Origin: UBA9676 sp035532275
GTDB lineage: Bacteria > Actinomycetota > Actinomycetes > Streptosporangiales > Streptosporangiaceae
Direction of reading: 5' to 3'
Assembly (NCBI GenBank): GCA_035532275.1
Contig: DATKRG010000196.1
Location: 1-64,000 of the forward strand
Length of the DNA stretch: 64,000 bases
Positions within the stretch are counted from its first letter, which is position 1. Each line of letters starts with the position of its first letter. Positions 1 to 9,071 of this stretch are shown here, piece by piece. The notes under the pieces were generated by a model. The model worked only from the letters and a program-made list of their open reading frames with translations, made no database searches and had not been told where the DNA came from. Made by a program: the position numbers and the translations under genes.

Positions 1-770
1 TCCAGCCAGCCGAACGACTCCTCGGGGTTGCCCGTCGACGGCCGGTACTCCAGCCCCACGAAACCCTCGTAGCCCTTGCGGTCGAGGTGATCGAACACGA
101 AGCCGTAGTTGATCTCGCCGGTCCCCGGCTCTCCCCGGCCCGGCACGTCCGCGACCTGGATATGGCTGATGAGCTGCCAGTATGCGTCCAGGGTCGTGAC
201 CAGGTCACCCTCCATGCGCTGCATGTGGTACACGTCATACTGCAGCCGGACGTTGTCCCGCCCGGTCCCGGTGGCGAACTGAGCCGCGACGGCGGTGGTG
301 GTCAGCAGGCAGGGGCCGTTCTCCATCGAGTTCACCGCCTCGATCATGACCTGGCAGCCGGCTGCCGCCGCCTGGTCGGCCGCCCAGGCCACGTTGTCAC
401 GCGCGCACGCGAGCTGCTCGCCGGGCGGGTAGCGCTCCTGGCGCAGCCCGACCAGCAGGTTGAGCCGTGTGCAGCCGCAGGCCTGCGCGGTGGCCAGCGC
501 AGCCGGGACGTTGGCCCGCAGCTGCTCGCGGCGGGCCGGGTCGGCCGCCAGGCCCCGGTCGCCTGCCGCCATGTCGCCCGCGTCGAAGTTCAGCAGCGCG
601 AGCCGCAGCCCCCAGCGATCGGCCAGGCCGGGCAGCAGCTGCGCGGCGGCGTCACCGGGCCACCACAGCTCGACCGCGTCGAACCCGGCCCGGGCGGCGC
701 GCTCGAACCGCTCGGGCAGTGGCAGGTCCGCCCATAGCAGGCAGAGATTGGGTGCGAATCGCAGCGTCAT
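1..770 (-). CDS. hyi: Hydroxypyruvate isomerase (3' end beyond window)
   Basis: The product begins MTLRFAPNLCLLWADLPLPE and runs off the left edge after about 256 residues. It is a TIM-barrel sugar-phosphate-isomerase-like protein of the Hyi family, which interconverts hydroxypyruvate and tartronate semialdehyde in the cytosol. Visible family features are the N-terminal F-x-PN-L strand, the segment NLLVGLRQERYPP, the metal-ligand region MIEAVNSMENGP, the YDVYHMQRMEGDL stretch and HIQVADVPGRGEPGTGEINY. It lies last in a minus-strand set behind a glycolate-oxidase-like gene, which fits glyoxylate/hydroxypyruvate metabolism. The ATG follows a small ORF's stop by four bases, and the ribosome site is weak. 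A related 2-dehydrotetronate isomerase is the main alternative. Confidence 0.85.
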   Translation of the reverse strand, partial: MTLRFAPNLCLLWADLPLPERFERAARAGFDAVELWWPGDAAAQLLPGLADRWGLRLALLNFDAGDMAAGDRGLAADPARREQLRANVPAALATAQACGCTRLNLLVGLRQERYPPGEQLACARDNVAWAADQAAAAGCQVMIEAVNSMENGPCLLTTTAVAAQFATGTGRDNVRLQYDVYHMQRMEGDLVTTLDAYWQLISHIQVADVPGRGEPGTGEINYGFVFDHLDRKGYEGFVGLEYRPSTGNPEESFGWL

Positions 771-774
771 GCCG

Positions 775-882
775 TCAGCCTGCACTGCCCTGCTCGGCGG
801 CGTACAGGGCGGGCAGGAAGCCGGTGAGGTAGGCGAACTCCTCGTGCACGTGCCGCAGCCGCCGGCTCGTGGCCGCGTCCAT
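775..882 (-). CDS. Small 35-residue ORF of unknown function, possibly a gene remnant
   Basis: An ATG-initiated minus-strand frame encodes a 35-residue peptide with a plausible helix (RRLRHVHEEFAYLTGFLPA). It fills the space between the FAD/Fe-S oxidase stop and the hyi start, ending four bases before the hyi ATG. No family is recognised. It could be the tail of a deleted gene of the same operon or simply a translational coupler for hyi. Confidence 0.3.
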   Translation of the reverse strand: MDAATSRRLRHVHEEFAYLTGFLPALYAAEQGSAG

Positions 883-934
883 GTTGGTGTCCGTAGAGCG
901 CCCGGAAGACCTGGCCAACCCGGGCGATGACCTG

Positions 935-3868
935 TCAGCTGGCCTGACCCGCGCGGTGCCCGTCCGTCAGCACCTCGCGGACGATCTCCAGCGGATGCCG
1001 GGCAGGCCGCCCGGTCCCGTGCGCTATCTGCTGCCGGCAGGACACACCGGTTGCCGCGATGATCGTGTCCTGCTCTTCGGCCCGGATGGCCGGAAAGAGC
1101 CGGAGCTCGCCGATGCTCATGGACAGGTCGTAGTGCTCCACTTCGAAACCGAACGACCCGGCCATGCCGCAGCACCCGGCGTCAAGCTCGGCGACCTCGG
1201 CGCCTGGGATGGCACGCAGCAGAGCCACCGTCGCGGCGGTACCCGCGAGCGCCTTCTGGTGGCAGTGACCGTGGAACAGGACACGGCGGCCGCTCACGGT
1301 GTTCTCCTGCGGCAGGATGAGCCTGCCCTCGGCGATCGCCGCCAGGAGCAGTTCCTCCGGCAATCGCGTGGCGGCGGCCACGGCGCGCGCTCCCGGGTCG
1401 CCGGGCAGCAGGGCCAGGTACTCATCGCGCAGGGTCAGCAGGCATGACGGCTCCACCCCGACGATCGGCACGCCGCGGGCGGCTGCCTCGCTAAGGCGCC
1501 CGGCCATGCCCGCCGCCATCCGCCGGGCCTGGCCGAGCAGCCCCTTGGACAGGCTGGCCCGGCCGCAGCAGCCCGCGTCCGCCAGCCGGACCTGCCAGCC
1601 GGCGAGCTCCAGGAGCTCGATCGCCGCACGTGGCACGCAGGGCTCGGTGTAGCTGGTGAAGGAGTCGGCGAGGAAGATCAGCTCGCCCTGGGATGCTGCC
1701 ACCGCCGGGCCGGGCCGCCGCCCGAACCATCTGCGCAGGTCCTGCCGCTGGAAGCGGGGCAGCGGCCGGGCGGCGCTGACTCCCAGCCAGCGCTGCGCGG
1801 CCCGCCGGGCGGGCCGCCACCCGCCGGCGAGGTTCGACAGCGGGGACGCGGCGGAGCCCAGCCGGTTCAGCATCCGGATGGACCCGAACATGCGCGAGCG
1901 GAGCGGGACGCCGTGCTGATCGTGGTAGGCGGCGAGCGCCTCGGTCTTCAGTGCCGCCATGTCCACCCCGAGCGGGCACTCGCTCTTGCATGCCTTGCAC
2001 TCCAGGCAGAGGTCGAGGATGCCGTGCAGCCGGTCGTCGCCGAGCGCTGTGCGCGGGTCGGGCATGGACAGCGCGTGCAGCAGGGCGTTCGCACGCCCCC
2101 TGGTCGAGTGCTCCTCCTCGCGGGTGGCCATGTACGACGGGCACATGACGCCCGCCGATGTCTTGCGGCACAGCCCGATGTTCATGCAGCGGTCGGCGGC
2201 GCCGCGCATCCCGCCGGGGGTGTCGAAGGTGAGCCGGGTCGCGAGCGGCGGCCCGGCCGGCTGAGCCACATCGCGCAGGTGATCTGTCATCGCGGGGGCA
2301 TTCACGATCTTCCCCGGGTTCATCCGGTTCCCCGGGTCGAAGAGCTGCTTGGTCTCCTGCATGGCGGCGTAAAGCTCGTCCCCGAACACCTGGCGGTTGA
2401 ACTCGCTGCGGGCGAGGCCGTCGCCGTGCTCGCTGGAGTTGACCCCGCCGAACTCCAGGACCAGGTCGCGCACCTGCTCGGCGACCGTGCGCATCAGCTC
2501 CGGCTGCCCCGGCGCGGACAGGTCGACGAACGGGCGGATGTGCAGGCACCCAACCGAGCAGTGGCCGTAGAAACCGGCCGTCAGGCCGTGGGAGTCCAGG
2601 ATCCGCCGGAACCGGCTCGCGTAGTCGGCCAGCCTGGCCGGCTCGACGGCCGTGTCCTCGACAAAGGCCAGCGGCCTGCGGGAGCCGGTGCTCGCTGCCA
2701 TGAGCAGGCCGAGGCCCGCCTCGCGGACCTTCAGCAGAGCGGCCTGGTCGGCTGCGTGGACGGCCCGGAGCGTGTGATAGCCGTGGCCGTGTGCCTGCCA
2801 GCGCCCGTCGAGGCGGTCGAGCCCGGCCACCGCCTCGGCCAGGGTCTCGCCGAAGAAGGTCACGAACAGCAGGGCCTCCGGGTCGCCGTGCAGGATCGAA
2901 CTGAGCGACCGGTACTCGATCTTGCTGCGGGACAGGTCGATGATGGTGCGGTCAAGCAGCTCAACGGCTGCGGGCTGGCAGGCCAGCGCGTCCTCCGTCG
3001 CCTCGATGGCCGCCTGCACAGACGTGAAATGGCCGACGGCGATGACCCGGTGCCGCGGCGCGGGCACCAGCTGGACGGTCGCCTCAACGACGGTGACCAG
3101 GGTGCCCTCGGAGCCCACCACGAACTTCGCCAGATCGAGCCCCGCGGATCCGGCCAGCCGGTCCAGCCGGTAGCCACCGGATTGCCGCCAGAACCGCGGG
3201 AAGCCGGTGGCGATGGCGCCGGCGTGGCGTTCGACGAGGCGGGGCAGCTCCCGGCAGATGGTCCCGTCGAGAGTCGGCGCGGCGGCCCGGCTGAGCAGTT
3301 CCCCAGCCCCCAGCGGGCCGAAGGTGGCCTGGCTCGCGTCGGACAGCACCACATCGAGGGTAAGCACATGGTCGATCGTCATGCCGTACCGCACCGACTG
3401 GCTGCCCGCCGAGTTGTTGCCGATCATCCCGCCGAGCGTGGCCCGGTTCTTGGTGGAGGTGTCCGGGCCGAACACCAGCCCGTGCGCGGCGGCTGCCAGG
3501 TTGAGCTGCTCCTGCACGACGCCGGGCTGCACCCGCGCCAGCCGCCGCTCGGCGTCGATCTCGATGATCCGGCTCATGTGCCGGGACAGGTCCATCACCA
3601 CCGCCTGCCCCACGGTCTGGCCGGCCAGGCTGGTCCCGGCGCCGCGCGGCAGCACCGGGACGCCGAATTCGCCCGCGGTGGCCACGACGGCCGCGACGTC
3701 GGCGGCGTCACGCGGGAAAACCACCCCGATCGGCTGGATCGCGTACATGCTCGCGTCGCGGGAGAACAGGTGCCGGGTGTAAGAGTCGAACCGGACCTCA
3801 CCGCCGACCACGCGGCGCAGCGCGTCCGCGAGGCCGGAGTCCGCGGCCGGGGCAGGTTGAAAGGACAT
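935..3868 (-). CDS. FAD-linked oxidase / Fe-S fusion protein (glycolate or D-lactate dehydrogenase type)
   Basis: The protein of about 977 residues fuses a GlcD-like flavoprotein to a GlcF-like iron-sulfur subunit. The N-terminal part has the FAD-binding PCMH signature (VLPRGAGTSLAGQTVG, then GMIGNNSAGSQSVRYG) followed by the FAD-oxidase C-terminal domain (HGDGLARSEFNRQVFG). The second half carries ferredoxin-like clusters (CMNIGLCRK..GVMCPSY and CLECKACKSECPLGVD) and two CCG motifs (DAGCCGRAS, DAGCCGMAG) with HGHCHQKAL between them. Such enzymes oxidise glycolate or D-lactate at the membrane and pass electrons to quinone. I chose MSFQPAP as the start because upstream sequence loses similarity. 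That start lies only four bases from the divergent aminotransferase start, so its 5' leader must lie inside the neighbouring gene. Confidence 0.88.
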   Translation of the reverse strand: MSFQPAPAADSGLADALRRVVGGEVRFDSYTRHLFSRDASMYAIQPIGVVFPRDAADVAAVVATAGEFGVPVLPRGAGTSLAGQTVGQAVVMDLSRHMSRIIEIDAERRLARVQPGVVQEQLNLAAAAHGLVFGPDTSTKNRATLGGMIGNNSAGSQSVRYGMTIDHVLTLDVVLSDASQATFGPLGAGELLSRAAAPTLDGTICRELPRLVERHAGAIATGFPRFWRQSGGYRLDRLAGSAGLDLAKFVVGSEGTLVTVVEATVQLVPAPRHRVIAVGHFTSVQAAIEATEDALACQPAAVELLDRTIIDLSRSKIEYRSLSSILHGDPEALLFVTFFGETLAEAVAGLDRLDGRWQAHGHGYHTLRAVHAADQAALLKVREAGLGLLMAASTGSRRPLAFVEDTAVEPARLADYASRFRRILDSHGLTAGFYGHCSVGCLHIRPFVDLSAPGQPELMRTVAEQVRDLVLEFGGVNSSEHGDGLARSEFNRQVFGDELYAAMQETKQLFDPGNRMNPGKIVNAPAMTDHLRDVAQPAGPPLATRLTFDTPGGMRGAADRCMNIGLCRKTSAGVMCPSYMATREEEHSTRGRANALLHALSMPDPRTALGDDRLHGILDLCLECKACKSECPLGVDMAALKTEALAAYHDQHGVPLRSRMFGSIRMLNRLGSAASPLSNLAGGWRPARRAAQRWLGVSAARPLPRFQRQDLRRWFGRRPGPAVAASQGELIFLADSFTSYTEPCVPRAAIELLELAGWQVRLADAGCCGRASLSKGLLGQARRMAAGMAGRLSEAAARGVPIVGVEPSCLLTLRDEYLALLPGDPGARAVAAATRLPEELLLAAIAEGRLILPQENTVSGRRVLFHGHCHQKALAGTAATVALLRAIPGAEVAELDAGCCGMAGSFGFEVEHYDLSMSIGELRLFPAIRAEEQDTIIAATGVSCRQQIAHGTGRPARHPLEIVREVLTDGHRAGQAS

Positions 3869-3872
3869 AGAG

Positions 3873-5042
3873 ATGGCGTACCAGAGTGGCCCGCACTTCC
3901 TCCAGATCCCCGGGCCGACGAATGTCCCCGGCCGGGTGCTGCGCGCGATGGCGGCGCCCACGATCGATCACCGCGGCCCCGAATTCGCCGGCCTGGCCCG
4001 GCACGTGCTCGCCGGAGCCGGGAAGCTGTGCGGCACCACGGGGCCCGTCGCGCTGTATCCGTCGTCCGGCACCGGCGCCTGGGAGGCCGCGCTGGTGAAC
4101 ACGCTGTCGCCCGGCGACCGCGTACTCGCCTTCGACACCGGGCACTTCGCCTCCCTGTGGGCGCAGATGGCCAGGAAGCTGGGCCTGGACGTGGACGTCG
4201 TGCCCGGTGACTGGCGCCGGGGCGTCCAGGCCGCGCAGGTCCACGAGAAGCTGGCCGCGGACACCGGACACCGGATCAGGGCGGTGACAATCGTTCAGAA
4301 CGAAACGTCCACCGGCTCTGCCAGCCGGATTCCGCTCATCCGGGCCGCGATGGACAGCGCCGGGCATCCCGCGCTGCTGATCGTCGACACGATCTCATCG
4401 CTCGGCTCGGTCGAGTACCGCCACGACGACTGGGGTGTCGACGTCACCGTCTGGTGCTCCCAGAAGGGCATGATGCTGCCCCCAGGCCTGGGCTTGAACG
4501 CGGTCAGCGCGAAGGCGCTCGCCGCGGCGGAGCGGGCCCGGCTGCCGCGCAGCTACTGGGACTGGCAGCCGGTGCTCGCCGCCGCCCAGACCGGGCTGTT
4601 CCCGTACACGCCGCCAACCAACCTGCTGTTCGGGCTCCGTGAGGCGCTGGCCATGTTCGACGAAGAGGGACTGCCCGCCGTCTTCGCGCGGCACGCCCGG
4701 CATGCGGAGGCTACCCGCCGGGCGGTCCGCGGCTGGGGACTCGACATTGTCTGCCAGCACCCCGATGACTACTCCGCCACCCTCACCGCCGTCATGCTCC
4801 CCGGCGGGCACGACGCGGACGTGCTGCGCCAGCTGATCCTCGACCGCTACAACATGTCGCTCGGCGCCGGGCTGGGCCGGCTGGCCGGCCGGGTGTTCCG
4901 CATCGGCCACCTCGGCGATCTGGGTGACCTCTCGCTGGCTGGCGCGCTGTGCGGGGTGGAGATGGGGCTCGCCGAGGCGGGGGTGCCCATGGCCGGCAGC
5001 GGTGTCGCCGCGGCGCTCGGCTATCTCCGGTCGGCTGCCTGA
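3873..5042 (+). CDS. Serine-glyoxylate / alanine-glyoxylate aminotransferase
   Basis: A 389-residue class V PLP aminotransferase. The start MAYQSGPHFLQIPGPTNVPG is typical of serine-glyoxylate aminotransferases. The YPSSGTGAWEAAL loop binds the PLP phosphate, LLIVDTISSLGSVEYRHDDW contains the PLP-ring aspartate, and WCSQKGMMLPPGL holds the Schiff-base lysine. It would convert glyoxylate plus serine to glycine plus hydroxypyruvate, and hydroxypyruvate is the substrate of the Hyi protein encoded to the left. A purine-rich ribosome site (AAAGGA, seven bases before the ATG) overlaps the first codons of the divergent oxidase gene. The 3' end overlaps the convergent carboxyltransferase gene by 22 bases. 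Alanine or aspartate could be the amino donor instead of serine. Confidence 0.9.
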   Translation: MAYQSGPHFLQIPGPTNVPGRVLRAMAAPTIDHRGPEFAGLARHVLAGAGKLCGTTGPVALYPSSGTGAWEAALVNTLSPGDRVLAFDTGHFASLWAQMARKLGLDVDVVPGDWRRGVQAAQVHEKLAADTGHRIRAVTIVQNETSTGSASRIPLIRAAMDSAGHPALLIVDTISSLGSVEYRHDDWGVDVTVWCSQKGMMLPPGLGLNAVSAKALAAAERARLPRSYWDWQPVLAAAQTGLFPYTPPTNLLFGLREALAMFDEEGLPAVFARHARHAEATRRAVRGWGLDIVCQHPDDYSATLTAVMLPGGHDADVLRQLILDRYNMSLGAGLGRLAGRVFRIGHLGDLGDLSLAGALCGVEMGLAEAGVPMAGSGVAAALGYLRSAA

Positions 5043-6445
5043 CCGGGGTGCCGCCTGTGCGGGACCGCGGGCGGCCCGATGATGCCCCGCACGATCCCGC
5101 GGCTCAGCAGCTCGGCCGGGGTGAGCCGGAGCTGGGCGGCTACCTGCGGGACGTCACCGGGCGGGCGCTTGAGCATCGATGCGGCAAGTTCGGGGGCGGT
5201 CACGGCCAGATAGCCGTCCTCCGCGATCCACAGGTCATGGGGCGAGGCAAGCGCGAGCGCCCCGCCGGACACGCCTTCGCCGATGACGACCGAGGTGATC
5301 GGCACCTGGCTGAGCGCGACCGCGGTGAACAGCTCGGCCATCGCCGGCCCGGCGCCGGCCGCCTCATCGGCTGGTGCGGCCGCCGCCCCTGGTGTGTCGA
5401 TCAGCGTGAGGACCGGCAGCCGCAGGCGGCCCGCCAGGGCGAGCAGGCGGGTGGCGGTCCGGAATCCGGCCGGGGTGGTCCGCTCGCCGGTCTGTGCGAT
5501 GTAGGCGATCGTGGCGCCGTGGTGGCTGCCGAAGCCGCACCGCAGGCCGGTGTCCACGCCACCGCAGCGATCACCGCGGATCTCCAGGGTCGGCCCGAAG
5601 TAGCCCGCGAGCCACTGGTCCGCCCGGGCCCGGTGGGGACCGCGCGCGCCGCGGACGTGCGCCCAGGCGTCGGGCTGGGGGTCCCGGCTGCCGCCGCCGG
5701 CCCCGGCCGGCCACTCCGGTACCGGCGCGCGGGCCAGGGCGGCGCCATGCGACCGGGGGGAGAGCAGCCGGGCGGCTGCGGCAACCTCGGCCCGCAGCCC
5801 CGCCACCGGTGACAGCACGTCGATGAACCCGCGTGCCCACTGGCCGTCCGCGAGGTACTCCCCCGCCGCCGGGTCCGCGCCCGGGGGCCGGGTACGGGAC
5901 CCCGAGAAGCTCACCCTGGCGCCCGGCACGCCGATGAGCACGTCGGCGCCGGCGATGAGGGACGCCCACACGCCGCCGGTGGTGGGGTCACCAGCCACCG
6001 CGATATACGGGATGCCAGCCTGCCGCGCGCCAGCGATCGCCGCTGCCACCGCCTGCATCTGCACCAGCGCGCTGGTGCCTTCCTGCATCCTGGAGCCGCC
6101 CGAGGCGGCCACGCAGACGATGGGAAGGCGCTGCGCCACCGCCACCGAGAACGCCCGTGCGATCCGGCCGCCCTCGGCGGCACCCATCGAGCCGCCCAGG
6201 AACGAGAAGTCGAAACCCGCGATGACACAGGGTTCCCCGCCGACCGTGGCCAGGCCCGTGGTCACCGCATGCCGGGCGCCGGCCGCCTTCCTGGCCCGGC
6301 CGAGCTGCCCGGTGTAGCCTGGCCAGCCGCTGGGGTTTCCTGTCTCGATCTCATCGCCGAAGCGGGCGATGCTCCCGGCATCGGCGATCTGCTGATGCAG
6401 CGGGCCTGAGCCCGTCCGCACCGGCTCCGTGGGGTCAGCGGTCAT
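5021..6445 (-). CDS. accDA: Fused acetyl-CoA carboxylase carboxyltransferase, beta and alpha domains (AccDA type)
   Basis: A 474-residue protein with two crotonase-fold carboxyltransferase halves. Residues about 40-230 are beta-like (GFDFSFLGGSMGAAEGGRIA, GGSRMQEGTSALVQM). Residues about 250-470 are alpha-like (TLIDTPGAAAAPADEAAGAG, GEGVSGGALALASPHDLWI). The N-terminal C4 zinc finger of bacterial AccD is absent, as in many actinobacterial acyl-CoA carboxyltransferases. Such subunits transfer CO2 from biotin to an acyl-CoA, but no biotin carboxylase/BCCP gene is visible here. The ATG lies 11 bases inside the upstream CoA-transferase gene, so the two are probably co-transcribed and coupled. The substrate (acetyl-, propionyl- or another acyl-CoA) cannot be read from the sequence. 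Confidence 0.85.
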   Translation of the reverse strand: MTADPTEPVRTGSGPLHQQIADAGSIARFGDEIETGNPSGWPGYTGQLGRARKAAGARHAVTTGLATVGGEPCVIAGFDFSFLGGSMGAAEGGRIARAFSVAVAQRLPIVCVAASGGSRMQEGTSALVQMQAVAAAIAGARQAGIPYIAVAGDPTTGGVWASLIAGADVLIGVPGARVSFSGSRTRPPGADPAAGEYLADGQWARGFIDVLSPVAGLRAEVAAAARLLSPRSHGAALARAPVPEWPAGAGGGSRDPQPDAWAHVRGARGPHRARADQWLAGYFGPTLEIRGDRCGGVDTGLRCGFGSHHGATIAYIAQTGERTTPAGFRTATRLLALAGRLRLPVLTLIDTPGAAAAPADEAAGAGPAMAELFTAVALSQVPITSVVIGEGVSGGALALASPHDLWIAEDGYLAVTAPELAASMLKRPPGDVPQVAAQLRLTPAELLSRGIVRGIIGPPAVPHRRHPGQAADRR

Positions 6446-7622
6446 CTGCCTGCGGCTGGCCGAGCAGCGCATCGCGCAGCTCATCGGTGTGCTCGCCCAG
6501 CGACGGCGGCGGCAGCCCCGGCGACACCGGGGTGCGGCTGTAGTGCAGGGGGTTGCCCGGCAGCCGGATGCGGCCGAGCCGCGGGTGGTCCACCTCCCAG
6601 ATGAGGTCTTCCGCCCGGACCTGCTCGCTCCCGTAGACGCGGTCCAGGGTCTTGACCTCACCCGCTGGCACGCCGGCCGCACGCAGCCGGTCCAGCCAGT
6701 CAGCCACCGTGCCCCGGGCCAGGCTCGCGTTCAGGATCTGCTGCAGCCCGGCGAGATTGCCCAGGCGCAGCGCATTCGTCGCGAACCGGCTGTCCGCCGG
6801 ATCCAGCCCGGTGAGCGGGGCGAACCGCCGCCAGATGTCCTCGTTGCCCACCGCGATGACCAGCGGGCCGTCCGCGGCGTCGAACACGCCGTAGGGAGCG
6901 ACCGTCGGGTGGTGATTGCCCGAGAGCCCTGGCACCTCCCCGGCGATCAAGTATCGGGTCGCCTGGAACGTGTGAATGCCGATCTGGGCGGCCAGCAGCG
7001 ACGTGGAGACCCGCTGGCCGAGCCCGCTGCGCTCGCGTTCCAGGAGTGCCCCGAGCACGCCGATCACCCCGAACAGCCCGGCGCTGACGTCCGCGATCGG
7101 CACACCGACCTTGACCGCCCGGCTGGCCGCCGTCCCGGTCAGGCTCATCACGCCGCCTTCGCCCTGCAGGATCTGGTCGTAACCGACCCGGTCGCTGTCC
7201 GGGCCGCTCTCACCGAAGCCGCTGATGGCCAGCCGGATCAGCCGCGGGTTCAGCTCCGCCAGCTGGCCATCCCCCAGCCCGAGCCGGTCCATCACCCCGG
7301 GACGGAAGTTCTCGACCAGCACATCGGCCCAGCGGATGAGTGCCTCGACGAAGGTGCGCTCGCCCGGGTTCTTCAGGTCGATGGCCACGCTCCGCTTGCC
7401 GCGGTTGACCGACAGGAAGTACGTGCTCTCGTGCCCGTCGCCGGCCGGCACGAACGGCGGGCCCCAGTGCCGGGTGTCGTCTCCCGCGCCGGGCCGTTCC
7501 ACCTTGATCACCTCGGCGCCCAGGTCGGCGAGCAGCATCGCCGCGTACGGCCCCGCGAGCACCCGCGCCAGGTCGAGCACATGCACTCCCGCCAGCGGGC
7601 CGGCGGGCAGCGGTTGCGCCAT
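6435..7622 (-). CDS. CaiB/BaiF (formyl-CoA transferase) family CoA-transferase
   Basis: A 395-residue class III CoA-transferase. It begins MAQPLPAGPLAGVHVLDLAR with the family pattern LAGPYAAMLLADLGAEVIKVERP near the N-terminus. The NRGKRSVAIDLKNPGERTF segment is conserved, and DVLVENFRPGVMDRLGLG contains the family ENFRPG motif. The aspartate that forms the acyl-enzyme in this family is expected in the Q-GEGG-MSLTG region. These enzymes swap CoA between carboxylic acids such as oxalate/formate or succinate/other acids. An AAGGA-type site seven bases upstream supports this ATG over the upstream in-frame starts. It lies in a C2-acid locus and overlaps accDA, so activation of an organic acid for carboxylation or decarboxylation is a reasonable inference. 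Confidence 0.87.
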   Translation of the reverse strand: MAQPLPAGPLAGVHVLDLARVLAGPYAAMLLADLGAEVIKVERPGAGDDTRHWGPPFVPAGDGHESTYFLSVNRGKRSVAIDLKNPGERTFVEALIRWADVLVENFRPGVMDRLGLGDGQLAELNPRLIRLAISGFGESGPDSDRVGYDQILQGEGGVMSLTGTAASRAVKVGVPIADVSAGLFGVIGVLGALLERERSGLGQRVSTSLLAAQIGIHTFQATRYLIAGEVPGLSGNHHPTVAPYGVFDAADGPLVIAVGNEDIWRRFAPLTGLDPADSRFATNALRLGNLAGLQQILNASLARGTVADWLDRLRAAGVPAGEVKTLDRVYGSEQVRAEDLIWEVDHPRLGRIRLPGNPLHYSRTPVSPGLPPPSLGEHTDELRDALLGQPQADDR

Positions 7623-7664
7623 CGCGTCCTTCCCTGGTTCATGCGGCCGCCCCCGCACTGCTGC

Positions 7665-7712
7665 CCTGGCTGGCCCTGGCCCTGGCCTGCCAGCGGGCCA
7701 GGGCCAGCCAGG
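7665..7712. terminator. Perfect 18-bp hairpin between substrate-binding protein and CoA-transferase genes
   Basis: Arms 7665-7682 and 7695-7712 are perfectly complementary with a 12-base loop. The stem is almost entirely GC and has no T-run on either strand. It begins six bases past the stop of the substrate-binding protein gene. Its likely role is transcript termination or 3'-end protection, giving high binding-protein mRNA relative to the downstream genes. Confidence 0.6.
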
Positions 7713-7717
7713 CGGGG

Positions 7718-8980
7718 CTACGGCGTCGCCGCCGCGAGTGCGGACGCCGACATCACGTAGACCTGCTGCTCGACACCGGAGGCGTTGGCCTGGAAGGCGC
7801 CGTAGGGGCCGAACGTGTTGTTGTACTTGTTGTAGTCGAGGCTCCCGCTCGCACCCTCGTAGTTGATCTTCGTTCCGGCCTTCAGCAGTTTCAGGCAGGA
7901 CGCGTAGGTGTAGCAGGCGGTGCCCGGCGGGTTGGTCACCTTGGTCATGTCGTGGGCGACGGTCGCCCCGTTGGTGGTCGTCTTGGCATAGTCGTCGGCC
8001 AGCGCGAGCGAGATGAGGGCGTCATAGGCGTAGTTCGCGTTCGCCAGCGGGCCCGCCGCCTGCTGGCTCGGGTAGAGCGAGTTGAACAGGTTGAGGAACG
8101 CGGTGCTCGCCGCCCCGGTGACCGAGGTGCCGTACACCGAGGTCAGGTGCGCGTGCGCGGTCGGGATGCCGATCGCCTTGAGGTAGTCACTGCCGCTGGT
8201 GACGTCCGTGCCGACCCAGGGGATGTTCTGCCCGCCCAGCTGCTTGAACTCACGGAACAGGACGGCCGCGGTCGGCGGGTCCTCCTGCGTGAAGATCACC
8301 TGCGGGTGCGCGGCGATCGCCTGCCGCACCTGGCTCAGGTAGGACGTCTGGTCCGGGGTCACGATGATCGTCTTCAGGATCGTGCCGCCGAGCTTGGTGA
8401 AGGTCTGCGAGACGGGCTTGAGGAACGTCTGCGCCGCCGGGTCGGAGTAGAACAGCATGACGGCCTTCGTGTAGCCCTTGGTGTGCGCGTACAGCGCCAT
8501 GGCCACGCCCAGCTGGGAGTCGGACGGGCTGTCACGGAAGAAGTAGGGGTCGGTCTGGTGGTCGCGGGACGTGTCGCCACCCTGGAACAGGTCGACGATG
8601 TGGTTGGAGTCCAGGATCGGCTCCACGCCGTTGATCTCCTGGGTCTCCGGGCCGATCACGCCGCTGACGTTCTTGGTCAGCATCTGGTTCGTCGCGGTGA
8701 CACCGTCTGCGACGTCACAGCTGGTGTCTCCGGTCGCCAGCTGCACCTTGCGGCCGAGCACTCCCCCGGCCGTGTTGATCTCGCTCTGGGCCACCTTGGC
8801 GCCCTGGAGCATCGCCTGCCCCAGGCTCGCCAGCCGGCCGGTGAAGCAGGAAAGAACACCATAGGTGACCGGGCCGGACGTATTGCCGCCCGATCCGCTG
8901 CTGCTTGAGGATGCACAGGCGGCGAGCAGGACGGCCGCCGCGCAGGCGCCAACTGACCTGCTGATCGTGGCATGTTTCAC
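7718..8980 (-). CDS. Liv-type ABC transporter substrate-binding lipoprotein
   Basis: The 420-residue product starts with a lipoprotein signal peptide (basic MKHATISR, hydrophobic core, lipobox LLAAC with Cys at about residue 22), then a Ser/Gly-rich tether. The mature part is a periplasmic-binding-protein type I fold (VTYGVLSCFTGRLASLGQAM, then VARSEINTAGGVLGRKVQL-like features and GVIGPETQEINGVEPILDSN). The family binds branched-chain amino acids, amides, urea or small organic acids outside the membrane and delivers them to LivHM. It stands in one minus-strand run with livHMGF, about 90 bases downstream of livF. The C2-acid enzymes beside it suggest the ligand is related to glyoxylate metabolism rather than leucine, but that is inference. 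Confidence 0.88.
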   Translation of the reverse strand: MKHATISRSVGACAAAVLLAACASSSSSGSGGNTSGPVTYGVLSCFTGRLASLGQAMLQGAKVAQSEINTAGGVLGRKVQLATGDTSCDVADGVTATNQMLTKNVSGVIGPETQEINGVEPILDSNHIVDLFQGGDTSRDHQTDPYFFRDSPSDSQLGVAMALYAHTKGYTKAVMLFYSDPAAQTFLKPVSQTFTKLGGTILKTIIVTPDQTSYLSQVRQAIAAHPQVIFTQEDPPTAAVLFREFKQLGGQNIPWVGTDVTSGSDYLKAIGIPTAHAHLTSVYGTSVTGAASTAFLNLFNSLYPSQQAAGPLANANYAYDALISLALADDYAKTTTNGATVAHDMTKVTNPPGTACYTYASCLKLLKAGTKINYEGASGSLDYNKYNNTFGPYGAFQANASGVEQQVYVMSASALAAATP

Positions 8981-9071
8981 GCTGGTTCTCCTCTATCTGG
9001 TGCGAGCCGTCCGGCGGGCGGTGCAGGTGTGAGGTGCCTGCGGTTTCCCGGGGGCCTCGGGCTCGCCTTGA

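Noticed and set aside
1913..4210. 765-residue plus-strand ORF
   Set aside because: It is antisense to the FAD/Fe-S oxidase, with low-complexity Arg/Pro/Ala sequence and no domain. It is a GC-rich shadow frame.
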